NCBI GenBank assembly: GCA_035606335.1
Contig: DATNFP010000047.1
Coordinates: 1-25,715 of the forward strand
Reading direction: 5' to 3'
Origin: DATNFP01 sp035606335
GTDB taxonomy: Bacteria > Bacteroidota > Bacteroidia > Chitinophagales > Chitinophagaceae
DNA: 25,715 bases
Positions 1-7,190 of the stretch are shown piece after piece. A model generated the notes under the pieces. That model had not been told where the DNA came from, ran no database searches, and saw nothing but the letters and a program-made list of their open reading frames with translations. Positions within the stretch are counted from its first letter, which is position 1. Each line of letters begins with the position of its first letter. The position numbers and the translations under genes were made by a program.

Positions 1-1700
1 ATCCGCAGTTCTGGAACGACAGGCATCTGGAGGCACATGTATATTTCGAGGCATCGGCAGCAGTAATTGCTTTTATTCTATTGGGAAAGCTATTGGAAGA
101 AGGCGCGAAAGCCAATACATCTTCTGCAATAAAAAAATTAATAGGATTACAACCCAAAACAGTGATAAGAATAGATGAAGAAGGCAATGAGCAAACGACC
201 CAAATATCGCAGGTTGAGGTAAATAATATTCTGTTAGTGAAGCCTGGTGAAAAAATTGCTGTTGATGGCCTGGTAACAAAAGGACATTCCTTTGTAGATG
301 AAAGCATGATATCAGGAGAGCCGGTACCGGTAGAAAAAAATGAAGGAGCTAAAGTATTTGCAGGTACTATAAATCAAAAAGGAAGTTTTCAATATAAGGC
401 TGAAAAAGTAGGCGGTGATACATTGCTGGCGCAAATCATTAAAATGGTGCGCGAGGCGCAGGGAAGTAAAGCGCCTGTGCAAAAGCTGGTGGATAAGGTG
501 GCAGGAATATTTGTGCCCGTTGTAATTGCCATTGCATTGATAAGCTTAATTGCCTGGATAATATGGGGTGGTGATAATGGATTTACTCATGGCTTGCTGG
601 CAATGGTTACAGTATTGGTGATTGCTTGCCCTTGTGCATTAGGGCTGGCAACGCCTACTGCAATTATGGTGGGTGTTGGTAAGGGTGCGGAAATGGGCAT
701 ACTAATTAAAGATGCTGAAAGCCTTGAAGTAGCACATAAAGTAGATGTAATTGTGTTTGATAAGACCGGAACAATTACCGAAGGGCATCCCGAGGTAATG
801 GGCGTAGTATGGAAAAATGGTGTCGAACAGCATCTGCTGTCATCTATACTCTATAGTATAGAGGCACAATCTGAACATCCATTAGCGGAAGCTGTTACCC
901 GCTACCTGAAAAACGAAAATGCAGATAACTTATTAATTCACTCATTTGATAGCCTTACGGGCAAAGGCGTATCTGCTATTTACGGAAATAGTATCTATTT
1001 CGTTGGCAGCAGTTTATTGCTCGAAGAAATTCATGTAAAAGTGCCCGATGAACTGAAAAAGCAAGCCGATGAATGGCTACCGCGAGCTAACACTGTAATA
1101 TGGTTTGCCGACCATATTAATGCCCTCGCAGTAATAAGTATCGCAGATAAGATAAAAGATAGTTCTGCAAGTGCTGTTGCTGAATTGACTAAAATGGGTG
1201 TTGATACTTATCTGCTATCTGGGGATAACAAGCAGACAACAAAAGCCATTGCATTACAGGCAGGAATAAAAAATTATAAAGCCGGGATGTTGCCCGCAGG
1301 TAAAGCCGAAATAATAAAAGAGTTGCAGCAGCAGGGGAAAACAGTAGCAATGGCAGGGGACGGCATTAATGACAGCCAGGCATTGGCGCAGGCAGATATA
1401 AGCATTGCTATGGGAAAGGGTACAGATATTGCTATGGATGTGGCAAAAATGACATTAATATCTTCCGACTTGTCATATATTCCTAAAGCAATTAAACTAT
1501 CGCACAAAACAGTACGACTGATACGACAGAATCTGTTTTGGGCATTTATATATAATCTTATCGGCATACCCATAGCAGCCGGTGTTTTATATCCTGTAAA
1601 TGGCTTTTTGCTGAATCCTGTGATAGCCGGAGCCGCTATGGCATTAAGCTCTGTGTCTGTAGTAAGTAATAGTTTGCGCTTAAAATGGAGCAGGTTATAA
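1..1700 (+). CDS. copA: Copper-exporting P1B-type ATPase CopA, 5'-truncated
   Basis: Pumps Cu(+) out of the cytoplasm using ATP. The frame is already open at base 3 (…VYFEASAAVIAFILLGKLLEE-type text, typical of the helix before the A domain), so the N-terminal metal-binding domain(s) and first helices lie left of the window; TTG at 81 is internal, not a start. Visible in order: actuator loop S-G-E-P (312-323), helix 6 CPC metal site (627-635), phosphorylation loop DKTGT (759-773), the HP motif of the N domain (876-881), hinge GDGIND (1356-1373), then YN in helix 7 (1551-1556) and M-x-x-S-S in helix 8 (from 1638). CPC plus YN plus MxxSS is the P1B-1 signature, which in the family means Cu(+)/Ag(+) selectivity. 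It lies 23 bases ahead of the Met-rich membrane protein gene, so the two are probably cotranscribed. Confidence 0.95.
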   Translation, partial: PQFWNDRHLEAHVYFEASAAVIAFILLGKLLEEGAKANTSSAIKKLIGLQPKTVIRIDEEGNEQTTQISQVEVNNILLVKPGEKIAVDGLVTKGHSFVDESMISGEPVPVEKNEGAKVFAGTINQKGSFQYKAEKVGGDTLLAQIIKMVREAQGSKAPVQKLVDKVAGIFVPVVIAIALISLIAWIIWGGDNGFTHGLLAMVTVLVIACPCALGLATPTAIMVGVGKGAEMGILIKDAESLEVAHKVDVIVFDKTGTITEGHPEVMGVVWKNGVEQHLLSSILYSIEAQSEHPLAEAVTRYLKNENADNLLIHSFDSLTGKGVSAIYGNSIYFVGSSLLLEEIHVKVPDELKKQADEWLPRANTVIWFADHINALAVISIADKIKDSSASAVAELTKMGVDTYLLSGDNKQTTKAIALQAGIKNYKAGMLPAGKAEIIKELQQQGKTVAMAGDGINDSQALAQADISIAMGKGTDIAMDVAKMTLISSDLSYIPKAIKLSHKTVRLIRQNLFWAFIYNLIGIPIAAGVLYPVNGFLLNPVIAGAAMALSSVSVVSNSLRLKWSRL

Positions 1701-1723
1701 ATTATAAAGAATATAGCTATTTC

Positions 1724-3052
1724 ATGAAAAAATTAACCGTTTTATTGCTGTCCCTACTGTATCATAATATGGTCTTCGCTCAGGAAAGCATGAATATGCC
1801 AGGCATGAGCATGGATACTGCGATGAAGAAACACAAATCAATGGACATGTCGAGCATGTGCAGCGCGCTATCATTAAATCTACCGATGGAACAGAATGGT
1901 TCCGGCACAAGCTGGCTCCCCGATGCGTCGCCTATGAATGGCTATATGGTACATTCGGGAAAATGGATGTTTATGTTTCATGGCAATTTATTCATCAGGT
2001 ATGATAAGCAGGACCTGTTCAATGCGGGTTCGAGAGGTGGTGAGAAATGGGATGCTCCTGATTTCCTGATGGCTATGGCGCAGAGGAAGATTGGGAAGCA
2101 TGGGCTGCTTAATTTCAGTGGGATGTTCTCCCTGGATGCATTAACTATGGGAGGACATGGGTACCCGTTATTATTCCAGACAGGAGAATCATGGAAAGGA
2201 GCTCCATTATACGACAGGCAGCATCCGCACGATCTGTTTTCTGAATTGGCAGTAAGCTATGCTTATGCCCTATCCCACAAATCTGATTTGTACGCTTATG
2301 TAGGATACCCCGGTGAACCAGCTTTGGGGCCTGTGGTATTTATGCATCGCCCGTCTGCTTTTTACGACCCTGATGCTCCGATCGGTCACCATTGGGAAGA
2401 TGCAACACATATTACATTTGGTGTGGCTACTATCGGGTATAGGTATGACAAGTTTAAGATAGAAGCATCTTCTTTCAAAGGCCGGGAACCAGATGAAAAC
2501 AGGTACAATTTCGATATGCCAAAGTTCGATTCATGGAGTGGCCGTATTTCTTACAATCCGTCTGAACATTGGGCAATCCAGGTTTCACATGGCTATATCA
2601 AAAGCCCCGAAGCGTTGCATCCTGATGAAAACGTGAATCGTAGTACGGCCTCAGTTACTTATAGTTATCCTTTTGGAGAAAAGAATTCCTTTGACGCGAC
2701 AGCACTCTGGGGATTAAATAAAACTCCCGGACAGGATGGCTCCAATGCCGCCTTACTGGAAGCGAACGTAAGACTGAAGAAACTGGATGTTTATATGAGA
2801 TACGAATGGGTACAGAAATCGGGTGAGGAGTTAAATCTAAATGAAAGCATCTATGGCGCATATACAATGTATCCGATCAATGCGATTACATTGGGTGCCG
2901 GATACGATTTGTTTAATATTGGTCATGTCACTGTTGCGGGCGGCGGCCAATTGTCTTTATATCATGCAGATCCTGCGCTCAATGTGCTTTATGGACAAAA
3001 TCCGATGGCGGCGGAAGTGTATCTGCACATTTATCCCCGCTTAATGAATTAA
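1724..3052 (+). CDS. Met-rich outer-membrane-like protein of a copper cluster
   Basis: 442 residues. I chose ATG 1724 because it begins a clean signal peptide (MKKLTVLLL…VFAQ, about residues 1-20); an in-frame ATG at 1685 would overlap copA and add 13 residues ahead of the signal. Right after the signal comes a segment with eight Met in residues 23-45, plus His37 and Cys46, in M-x-M and M-x-x-M spacing, like the periplasmic Cu(+)-binding stretches of CopB/PcoB and CopC/PcoC-type proteins. The rest alternates aromatic and polar residues in short segments, as expected of a beta barrel, with conserved-looking blocks such as YDRQHPHDLFSEL (about 170-182) and PIGHHWEDATH. I recognise it as a family found beside copper genes in Bacteroidota, but know of no assigned function. 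A role in copper binding or passage at the outer membrane is inferred from composition and from its place between copA and the HMA gene. Confidence 0.8.
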   Translation: MKKLTVLLLSLLYHNMVFAQESMNMPGMSMDTAMKKHKSMDMSSMCSALSLNLPMEQNGSGTSWLPDASPMNGYMVHSGKWMFMFHGNLFIRYDKQDLFNAGSRGGEKWDAPDFLMAMAQRKIGKHGLLNFSGMFSLDALTMGGHGYPLLFQTGESWKGAPLYDRQHPHDLFSELAVSYAYALSHKSDLYAYVGYPGEPALGPVVFMHRPSAFYDPDAPIGHHWEDATHITFGVATIGYRYDKFKIEASSFKGREPDENRYNFDMPKFDSWSGRISYNPSEHWAIQVSHGYIKSPEALHPDENVNRSTASVTYSYPFGEKNSFDATALWGLNKTPGQDGSNAALLEANVRLKKLDVYMRYEWVQKSGEELNLNESIYGAYTMYPINAITLGAGYDLFNIGHVTVAGGGQLSLYHADPALNVLYGQNPMAAEVYLHIYPRLMN

Positions 3053-3087
3053 CAATATTATTTAAAAACACTCCGTAATTTTAAGAT

Positions 3088-3429
3088 ATGAAACGCTTAA
3101 AGATTCTAACTACTATCACGCTATTGTTTGTCGCATTCAGCATACATGCACAGACAGTGACTGAAACATTTAAAGTATACGGCAATTGCCATACCTGCGA
3201 AAAGAAGATAGAGAAGGCCGCAAAGTCTGCCGGGGCTACTCAGGCAGATTGGAACAAGGATACAAAGATGATCAAGGTTACTTACGATAACACTAAGACA
3301 TCAAATGATGCAATACAAAAGAAAATTGCATCTGCAGGATATGATACTGAAAACTTCACCGGTGATGATAAGGCTTATAACAGCCTGGACGAATGTTGCC
3401 AGTACCAACGCAAAAGTGCTTCCAAATAA
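3088..3429 (+). CDS. Exported HMA-domain copper-binding protein
   Basis: 113 residues. A signal peptide (residues 1-22, ending IHAQ) is followed by one heavy-metal-associated domain. The metal loop is G-N-C34-H-T-C37-E-K-K-I-E, the CxxC site of the HMA fold; Asn replaces the Met that normally precedes the first Cys in cytoplasmic CopZ/MerP-like proteins. The predicted ferredoxin-like core ends near residue 88, and a short tail carries an extra C103-C104 pair. The gene starts 35 bases after the upstream stop and is the last of the copper operon, followed by a terminator. The likely role is a periplasmic Cu(+) carrier or buffer receiving copper from CopA; the metal and direction of transfer are inferred from the neighbours. 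Confidence 0.88.
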   Translation: MKRLKILTTITLLFVAFSIHAQTVTETFKVYGNCHTCEKKIEKAAKSAGATQADWNKDTKMIKVTYDNTKTSNDAIQKKIASAGYDTENFTGDDKAYNSLDECCQYQRKSASK

Positions 3430-3446
3430 AAATTATGTGATAATGT

Positions 3447-3474
3447 AAAAAGGCCGGTAATTACCGGCCCTTTT
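3447..3474. terminator. Bidirectional intrinsic terminator
   Basis: A 9-bp perfect inverted repeat (GGCCGGTAA / TTACCGGCC, 3452-3469) is flanked by an A-run on the left and a T-run on the right. It lies between the stop of the HMA gene and the stop of the convergent ykgJ-like gene, so it can end transcription from both sides. Confidence 0.85.
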
Positions 3475-3478
3475 CGTT

Positions 3479-3988
3479 TTATATCTTTTCCCATTCATAC
3501 TCCTTTTCTACCCGTTGCTTCAGGCGCTGCACGAATAGAAAGGTAGCAGGGCATCTATGTAAGTTTTGTATGAAAGTATCATTATAAGCGTCCAGTGGTT
3601 TTTTATAATGGTGCGGGAATTCAGCACAATCTTTTGGACGCACGTCATAAATAGAACATTTGTCATTAACCAGGAACTGGCATGGCTGTGTCTTATTCAC
3701 CCAGTCGCCGGTGTCCTCTTCCTTATAAAGCCATTTTTCTATGAATTCTTTTGGCTTCATACCTAAGTGATCTGAAATCCTTATCACATCCGCTCTTCTG
3801 AATGTGGGGGTCATTGTCTTGCAGCAATTAGCACATTTAGTACAGTTGACATCCTTCCACACGGTTGCATCTACTTCTGCTGCGAGTGTATTAAGATCTT
3901 CGGGAACTATCTCATCAAACTTCTGGAGAAACAACGTCAATTTCTTCTTCTTACGAGATGCTTCAAGCTTAAAATTTTTCAAATCCAT
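3479..3988 (-). CDS. YkgJ-family cysteine cluster protein
   Basis: 169 residues from ATG 3988; an upstream in-frame ATG at 4018 would add ten unlikely hydrophobic residues (MLLIQYIYVS). Shows the family's Cys cluster: C49-x2-C52-x2-C55-C56, then C103, and C111-S-I-Y-x2-RP-x2-C121-x2-FP. These proteins (YkgJ, formerly UPF0153) are thought to bind zinc or an Fe-S cluster, and their function is not settled. Basic N-terminus (RKKKK at 12-16), no signal peptide or membrane helix, so cytoplasmic. It is 109 bases downstream of bcp on the same strand and could share its transcript or have its own promoter in that gap. Confidence 0.88.
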   Translation of the reverse strand: MDLKNFKLEASRKKKKLTLFLQKFDEIVPEDLNTLAAEVDATVWKDVNCTKCANCCKTMTPTFRRADVIRISDHLGMKPKEFIEKWLYKEEDTGDWVNKTQPCQFLVNDKCSIYDVRPKDCAEFPHHYKKPLDAYNDTFIQNLHRCPATFLFVQRLKQRVEKEYEWEKI

Positions 3989-4097
3989 AGAGACGTAAAT
4001 ATACTGTATTAACAGCACAAGCAGCTAACTAAAAATTATATTTAGTAGTTTTTAAAGCAAGTAATAATTGTAATGTATCTGGCAACCTCATCAATAA

Positions 4098-4559
4098 TCA
4101 TAAGCCCCATTCTTCCAGTATCTGTGCGGTATGATTTTCTGTATCTACCTTATCAATGATCTTATCTATTTTCCCTTGTTCATTTATCAGAAAGGTAGTG
4201 CGATAAGTACCCATATAGGCTCTGCCCCATAACTTTTTTTCACCCCACAGGCCATACTCATTCACGATTTTTTTATCTACGTCGGCCAGCAATGTAAATG
4301 GCAATGAATATTTGGTTTCAAAGTTTTTGTGCTTCTTTTCACTATCTACACTTACTCCAAGCACTACTATTCCTTTCTTTTTAAGTGCGGCATAGTTGTC
4401 CCGTATGTTGCACGCCTCTGCTGTACAACCAGGGGTATTATCCTTAGGATAAAAATATAATACTACTTTCTTACCCTTAAAATCATGCAGTGATACAGGA
4501 TTTCCATTCTGGTCGTTCACCGTAAAATCGGGAGCCTTATCGCCTGGTTTCAGATTCAT
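4098..4559 (-). CDS. bcp: Thioredoxin-dependent peroxiredoxin Bcp
   Basis: 153 residues, the usual length for the Bcp/PrxQ group. Reduces H2O2 and organic hydroperoxides through a peroxidatic Cys and is regenerated by thioredoxin. The active-site text is P-K-D-N-T-P-G-C45-T-A-E-A-C50: the peroxidatic Cys45 and a resolving Cys five residues on are exactly at the positions known from E. coli Bcp. No signal peptide, so cytoplasmic. The start lies only 11 bases after the stop of the M23 peptidase gene, indicating a two-gene operon with no promoter of its own in between. Confidence 0.96.
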   Translation of the reverse strand: MNLKPGDKAPDFTVNDQNGNPVSLHDFKGKKVVLYFYPKDNTPGCTAEACNIRDNYAALKKKGIVVLGVSVDSEKKHKNFETKYSLPFTLLADVDKKIVNEYGLWGEKKLWGRAYMGTYRTTFLINEQGKIDKIIDKVDTENHTAQILEEWGL

Positions 4560-4570
4560 AAATATTATTT

Positions 4571-6283
4571 TTATCGTGTGAAGGTATAATGCAGTTCTTT
4601 TGTATTGTCATTCTCATCAGTCGCTTTTATTACCAGCTCATGCTTTCCTTTAGGGCAATGCTCATCAAATTTATAAAAGAAAAGATCGTTATGCTGCTCA
4701 AAGCAAAGCCATTTACCGTCCAGCTCACCCACAAATTTTTTCACGGAGGTCATGGCATCTTTGGCAACAAAAGTTATTTGCTTGGCCTTGCTCATATTCC
4801 CTTCTATTTTTTGTAAGGGCCTCACTTCCGGTGCAACCGTATCTGCAGCCAGCCAGTAAGTACCAAAATTACGTACAGATGCTTTATACCAGCCCTGGTT
4901 GCCATAGGTAGCGGCCCTGCCATCTTCTCTTTTGCCATCGCTATGTATCATTGCTACTTTATCGCGCAATTGGAATGGCACAGGTGAGTTCGGTTTGATG
5001 TTCAGATCAAAATAGTGGTGCACAGGCACGTATGAATAATGTATCATGTAATGATCTGAAAAATCTTTGTCGTCCGGGGTGGTGCTGTATTGGAAACATA
5101 TATCATCATACAATTCCGTTTCGTCCAGTGTAAAGCTGACATTAGGTTGCTCAAAATTATTTACTTGTCCTGCCTTAAACAAATTGGCACATGATTTAGT
5201 GTTGCTATTATTTTCGCCACCGAATTTTAAATAAAACGAAACTGTCGAAGTATTCCCTTTATCGTCTATTACCTCGATGCGTGCCTTGTGTGGCCTATCA
5301 TCATTCAAAGCGAGACCACCTTGTTTATCATTAAGATAAGTAAATATGCGGCTTAATTGATTATTTGGCAATTTAAAAAAGCATTGAATTGTAATATCTT
5401 TTTGCTCTTCTGTTTTATAATCGGCGTAAGCATTTACATATCGTGTCACATCATAGCCTATATCGTCCAGTGTCACTTCTGTCTGCAGCTTATTATCCAG
5501 ATATACCCTCGCTTTATAAAAGGCAATTGTGTTGTCACTGCCCTCCATATAGTCGTTTACGCGCAGGCCGACACCTGCTGCATCACTTATTGCTTTTACC
5601 GTGTCTTCTTTGGGTATATATACTGAACCTTTTTTTACAAGGGCAATTATTTGTGGGGTTTGTTCATAGATGCTGTTTGCCAGGTCATAAACCGCCAGCT
5701 CGGTGGGTACAGGAGGTTTTTTGTCAATGATCGGCAATCCAAATTGTTCCGGATTTAAAGGATGCTCTGTTTTAGTACTTCTTATTTCGAAATGCAGATG
5801 TGGTGCGGTAGAGGCGCCTGTATTGCCTGACCATGCTATTTGCTGTCCCTTCTTTACAGGAAAGGTAGAGGGTGAAAGCTGCACATCTATATCCCATCTT
5901 TCCTTTTTATATTGTTCATGCCGCAAATATTTTTCAATTGCGGGAGCATAATCATTAAGATGGGCATATAGTGTGGTGTAGCCATTAGGATGTGTGATGT
6001 ACAACGCATGGCCAAACCCGCCACTCTCTGTTTTTATCCGCGAAATATATCCATCTGCTGCTGCATGTACAGGTTGATTTTCTACACCCTTCGTTTTTAT
6101 ATCGACACCACTATGGAAATGTCCCGGCCTGCATTCGCCAAAATTCCCGGCAAGAAAAATGGGAATATTAAGCGGATTACGGAAATAATGTTGAGGATAT
6201 TTTAGAGTATCTGGCTCGTTTTTGAGTTGCGCATGCAGATAAAATGGTAAGAAAACGCTAATTGCAAAAAGAATATTCTTCAT
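4571..6283 (-). CDS. Secreted M23-family metallopeptidase
   Basis: 570 residues from ATG 6283, which opens a signal peptide (MKNILFAISVFLPFYLHAQ); the longer frame from 6355 adds 24 residues without signal character. The M23 (LytM/lysostaphin-type) zinc site is complete: H57-x3-D61 (HSGVD), the Y-A-H-L element at 106-109 and H162-L-H164 in HLHFE. M23 enzymes cut peptidoglycan cross-bridges or, when a large extra domain is present, act as envelope remodelling factors. Here about 400 residues follow the peptidase domain; they look like all-beta extracellular modules but I cannot name them. The protein is periplasmic or surface-exposed. It heads an operon with bcp. No C-terminal T9SS sorting domain is visible (ends HYTFTR). 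Confidence 0.9.
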   Translation of the reverse strand: MKNILFAISVFLPFYLHAQLKNEPDTLKYPQHYFRNPLNIPIFLAGNFGECRPGHFHSGVDIKTKGVENQPVHAAADGYISRIKTESGGFGHALYITHPNGYTTLYAHLNDYAPAIEKYLRHEQYKKERWDIDVQLSPSTFPVKKGQQIAWSGNTGASTAPHLHFEIRSTKTEHPLNPEQFGLPIIDKKPPVPTELAVYDLANSIYEQTPQIIALVKKGSVYIPKEDTVKAISDAAGVGLRVNDYMEGSDNTIAFYKARVYLDNKLQTEVTLDDIGYDVTRYVNAYADYKTEEQKDITIQCFFKLPNNQLSRIFTYLNDKQGGLALNDDRPHKARIEVIDDKGNTSTVSFYLKFGGENNSNTKSCANLFKAGQVNNFEQPNVSFTLDETELYDDICFQYSTTPDDKDFSDHYMIHYSYVPVHHYFDLNIKPNSPVPFQLRDKVAMIHSDGKREDGRAATYGNQGWYKASVRNFGTYWLAADTVAPEVRPLQKIEGNMSKAKQITFVAKDAMTSVKKFVGELDGKWLCFEQHNDLFFYKFDEHCPKGKHELVIKATDENDNTKELHYTFTR

Positions 6284-6453
6284 CAGGTCGCAATGTAATA
6301 ACTTTGCAATATTATGAAGAGTTGTTGTAAAGATGCCTTTGAAACAGATAGTCAAAATAAGAATACAGGCAGGCGTGCAAGTTCAACTAGAAAGTTTAAC
6401 TTATTACAATTATTTTCCTTTCTGAAGCCAAAGAATATAAAGAAGGCTAAAGC

Positions 6454-7188
6454 TTAATGTAAAATTGCCTGTAATACAGCAAGTGATTTAATATTCCCCA
6501 GGTGTTGTGTGTATTGATGTAGAAAAGCGATATACCAGTCGAGTAATCTATAGCGCATTGTTGAGTTCATATCTACTGCTTTCAGTTCAGATACGGCATT
6601 TATCCGGAGCAATTGTGCGAGCGCTTTTGCATCGGTATCGTTTACAAATGGTGTTACAACAGGAGCTTGTGAACTAAAGCCGCCCTCATGCAAGTCGAGG
6701 TGTGGGGTATTGGCCGTATAGCTTCCTTTTAATTCATAACCGAGTAAGCGGCCACATTGTAATACAAAATACAATGGGAAATTGGCTACATCCTCTACCG
6801 GCATCTCATCCAGCATACAGAAATAATCAAATGCGAAATCAAACAGGTCAGACAGCGGAGCCTGTTCCGGCAGCAATCTCAATAACAACTCAACCGAAAA
6901 TAAAGCAATGCTGTTTTTTACAACTTCCTGCTGCAATGACTGATAAATATGTGCTAACTGAAACTCACGGATATGCTGCATATTGTGCTGCGGACGCTGA
7001 TATACAACCATGTCAAGCAGGGTAGCAGGTTGTAGCAGTCCCGCGCGATTACTTTTGGCTTTGCTGGTACGCACGCCTTTCACCATATAGGTTTGTACGC
7101 CGTATATCCTTGTAAATATTGTGCTTACCAGGCTTGTATCTCCATATTTAACAGAACGTAATACAATCCCTTTTGTTGTTTGCAGCAT
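6454..7188 (-). CDS. recO: DNA repair protein RecO
   Basis: 244 residues. RecO binds ssDNA and SSB and, with RecR, loads RecA at gaps in the RecF pathway. The N-terminal OB fold is clear: a start of the type MLQTTKGIVLRSVKYGDTS, then V-K-G-V-R-T-S-K-A-K-S-N-R (basic DNA-binding loop about residues 37-49) and L-L-Q-P-A-T-L-L. The C-terminal helical part has L-Q-C-G-R-L-L-G-Y but no zinc-binding Cys quartet, as is usual for Bacteroidota RecO. The start codon lies two bases after the stop of porZ, so translation is probably coupled and both genes share a promoter upstream of porZ. Confidence 0.93.
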   Translation of the reverse strand: MLQTTKGIVLRSVKYGDTSLVSTIFTRIYGVQTYMVKGVRTSKAKSNRAGLLQPATLLDMVVYQRPQHNMQHIREFQLAHIYQSLQQEVVKNSIALFSVELLLRLLPEQAPLSDLFDFAFDYFCMLDEMPVEDVANFPLYFVLQCGRLLGYELKGSYTANTPHLDLHEGGFSSQAPVVTPFVNDTDAKALAQLLRINAVSELKAVDMNSTMRYRLLDWYIAFLHQYTQHLGNIKSLAVLQAILH

Positions 7189-7190
7189 AT

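Noticed and set aside
81..83. TTG as the start of copA
   Set aside because: The frame upstream to base 3 already encodes conserved CopA helix sequence, so the gene is cut by the window edge and TTG is internal.
1685..1723. Earlier in-frame ATG of the Met-rich membrane protein
   Set aside because: Would overlap copA by 16 bases and place 13 polar residues before the signal peptide; ATG 1724 gives a normal signal.
5357..5951. Overlapping open frames on the plus strand inside the M23 peptidase gene
   Set aside because: Composition is implausible (runs of Cys, Leu, Tyr), no start context, and the minus-strand frame has a complete family match.
6284..6453. Possible small gene or regulatory RNA between recO and the M23 gene
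   Set aside because: No open frame of useful length; only weak 4-6 bp inverted repeats were found and no clear promoter box.
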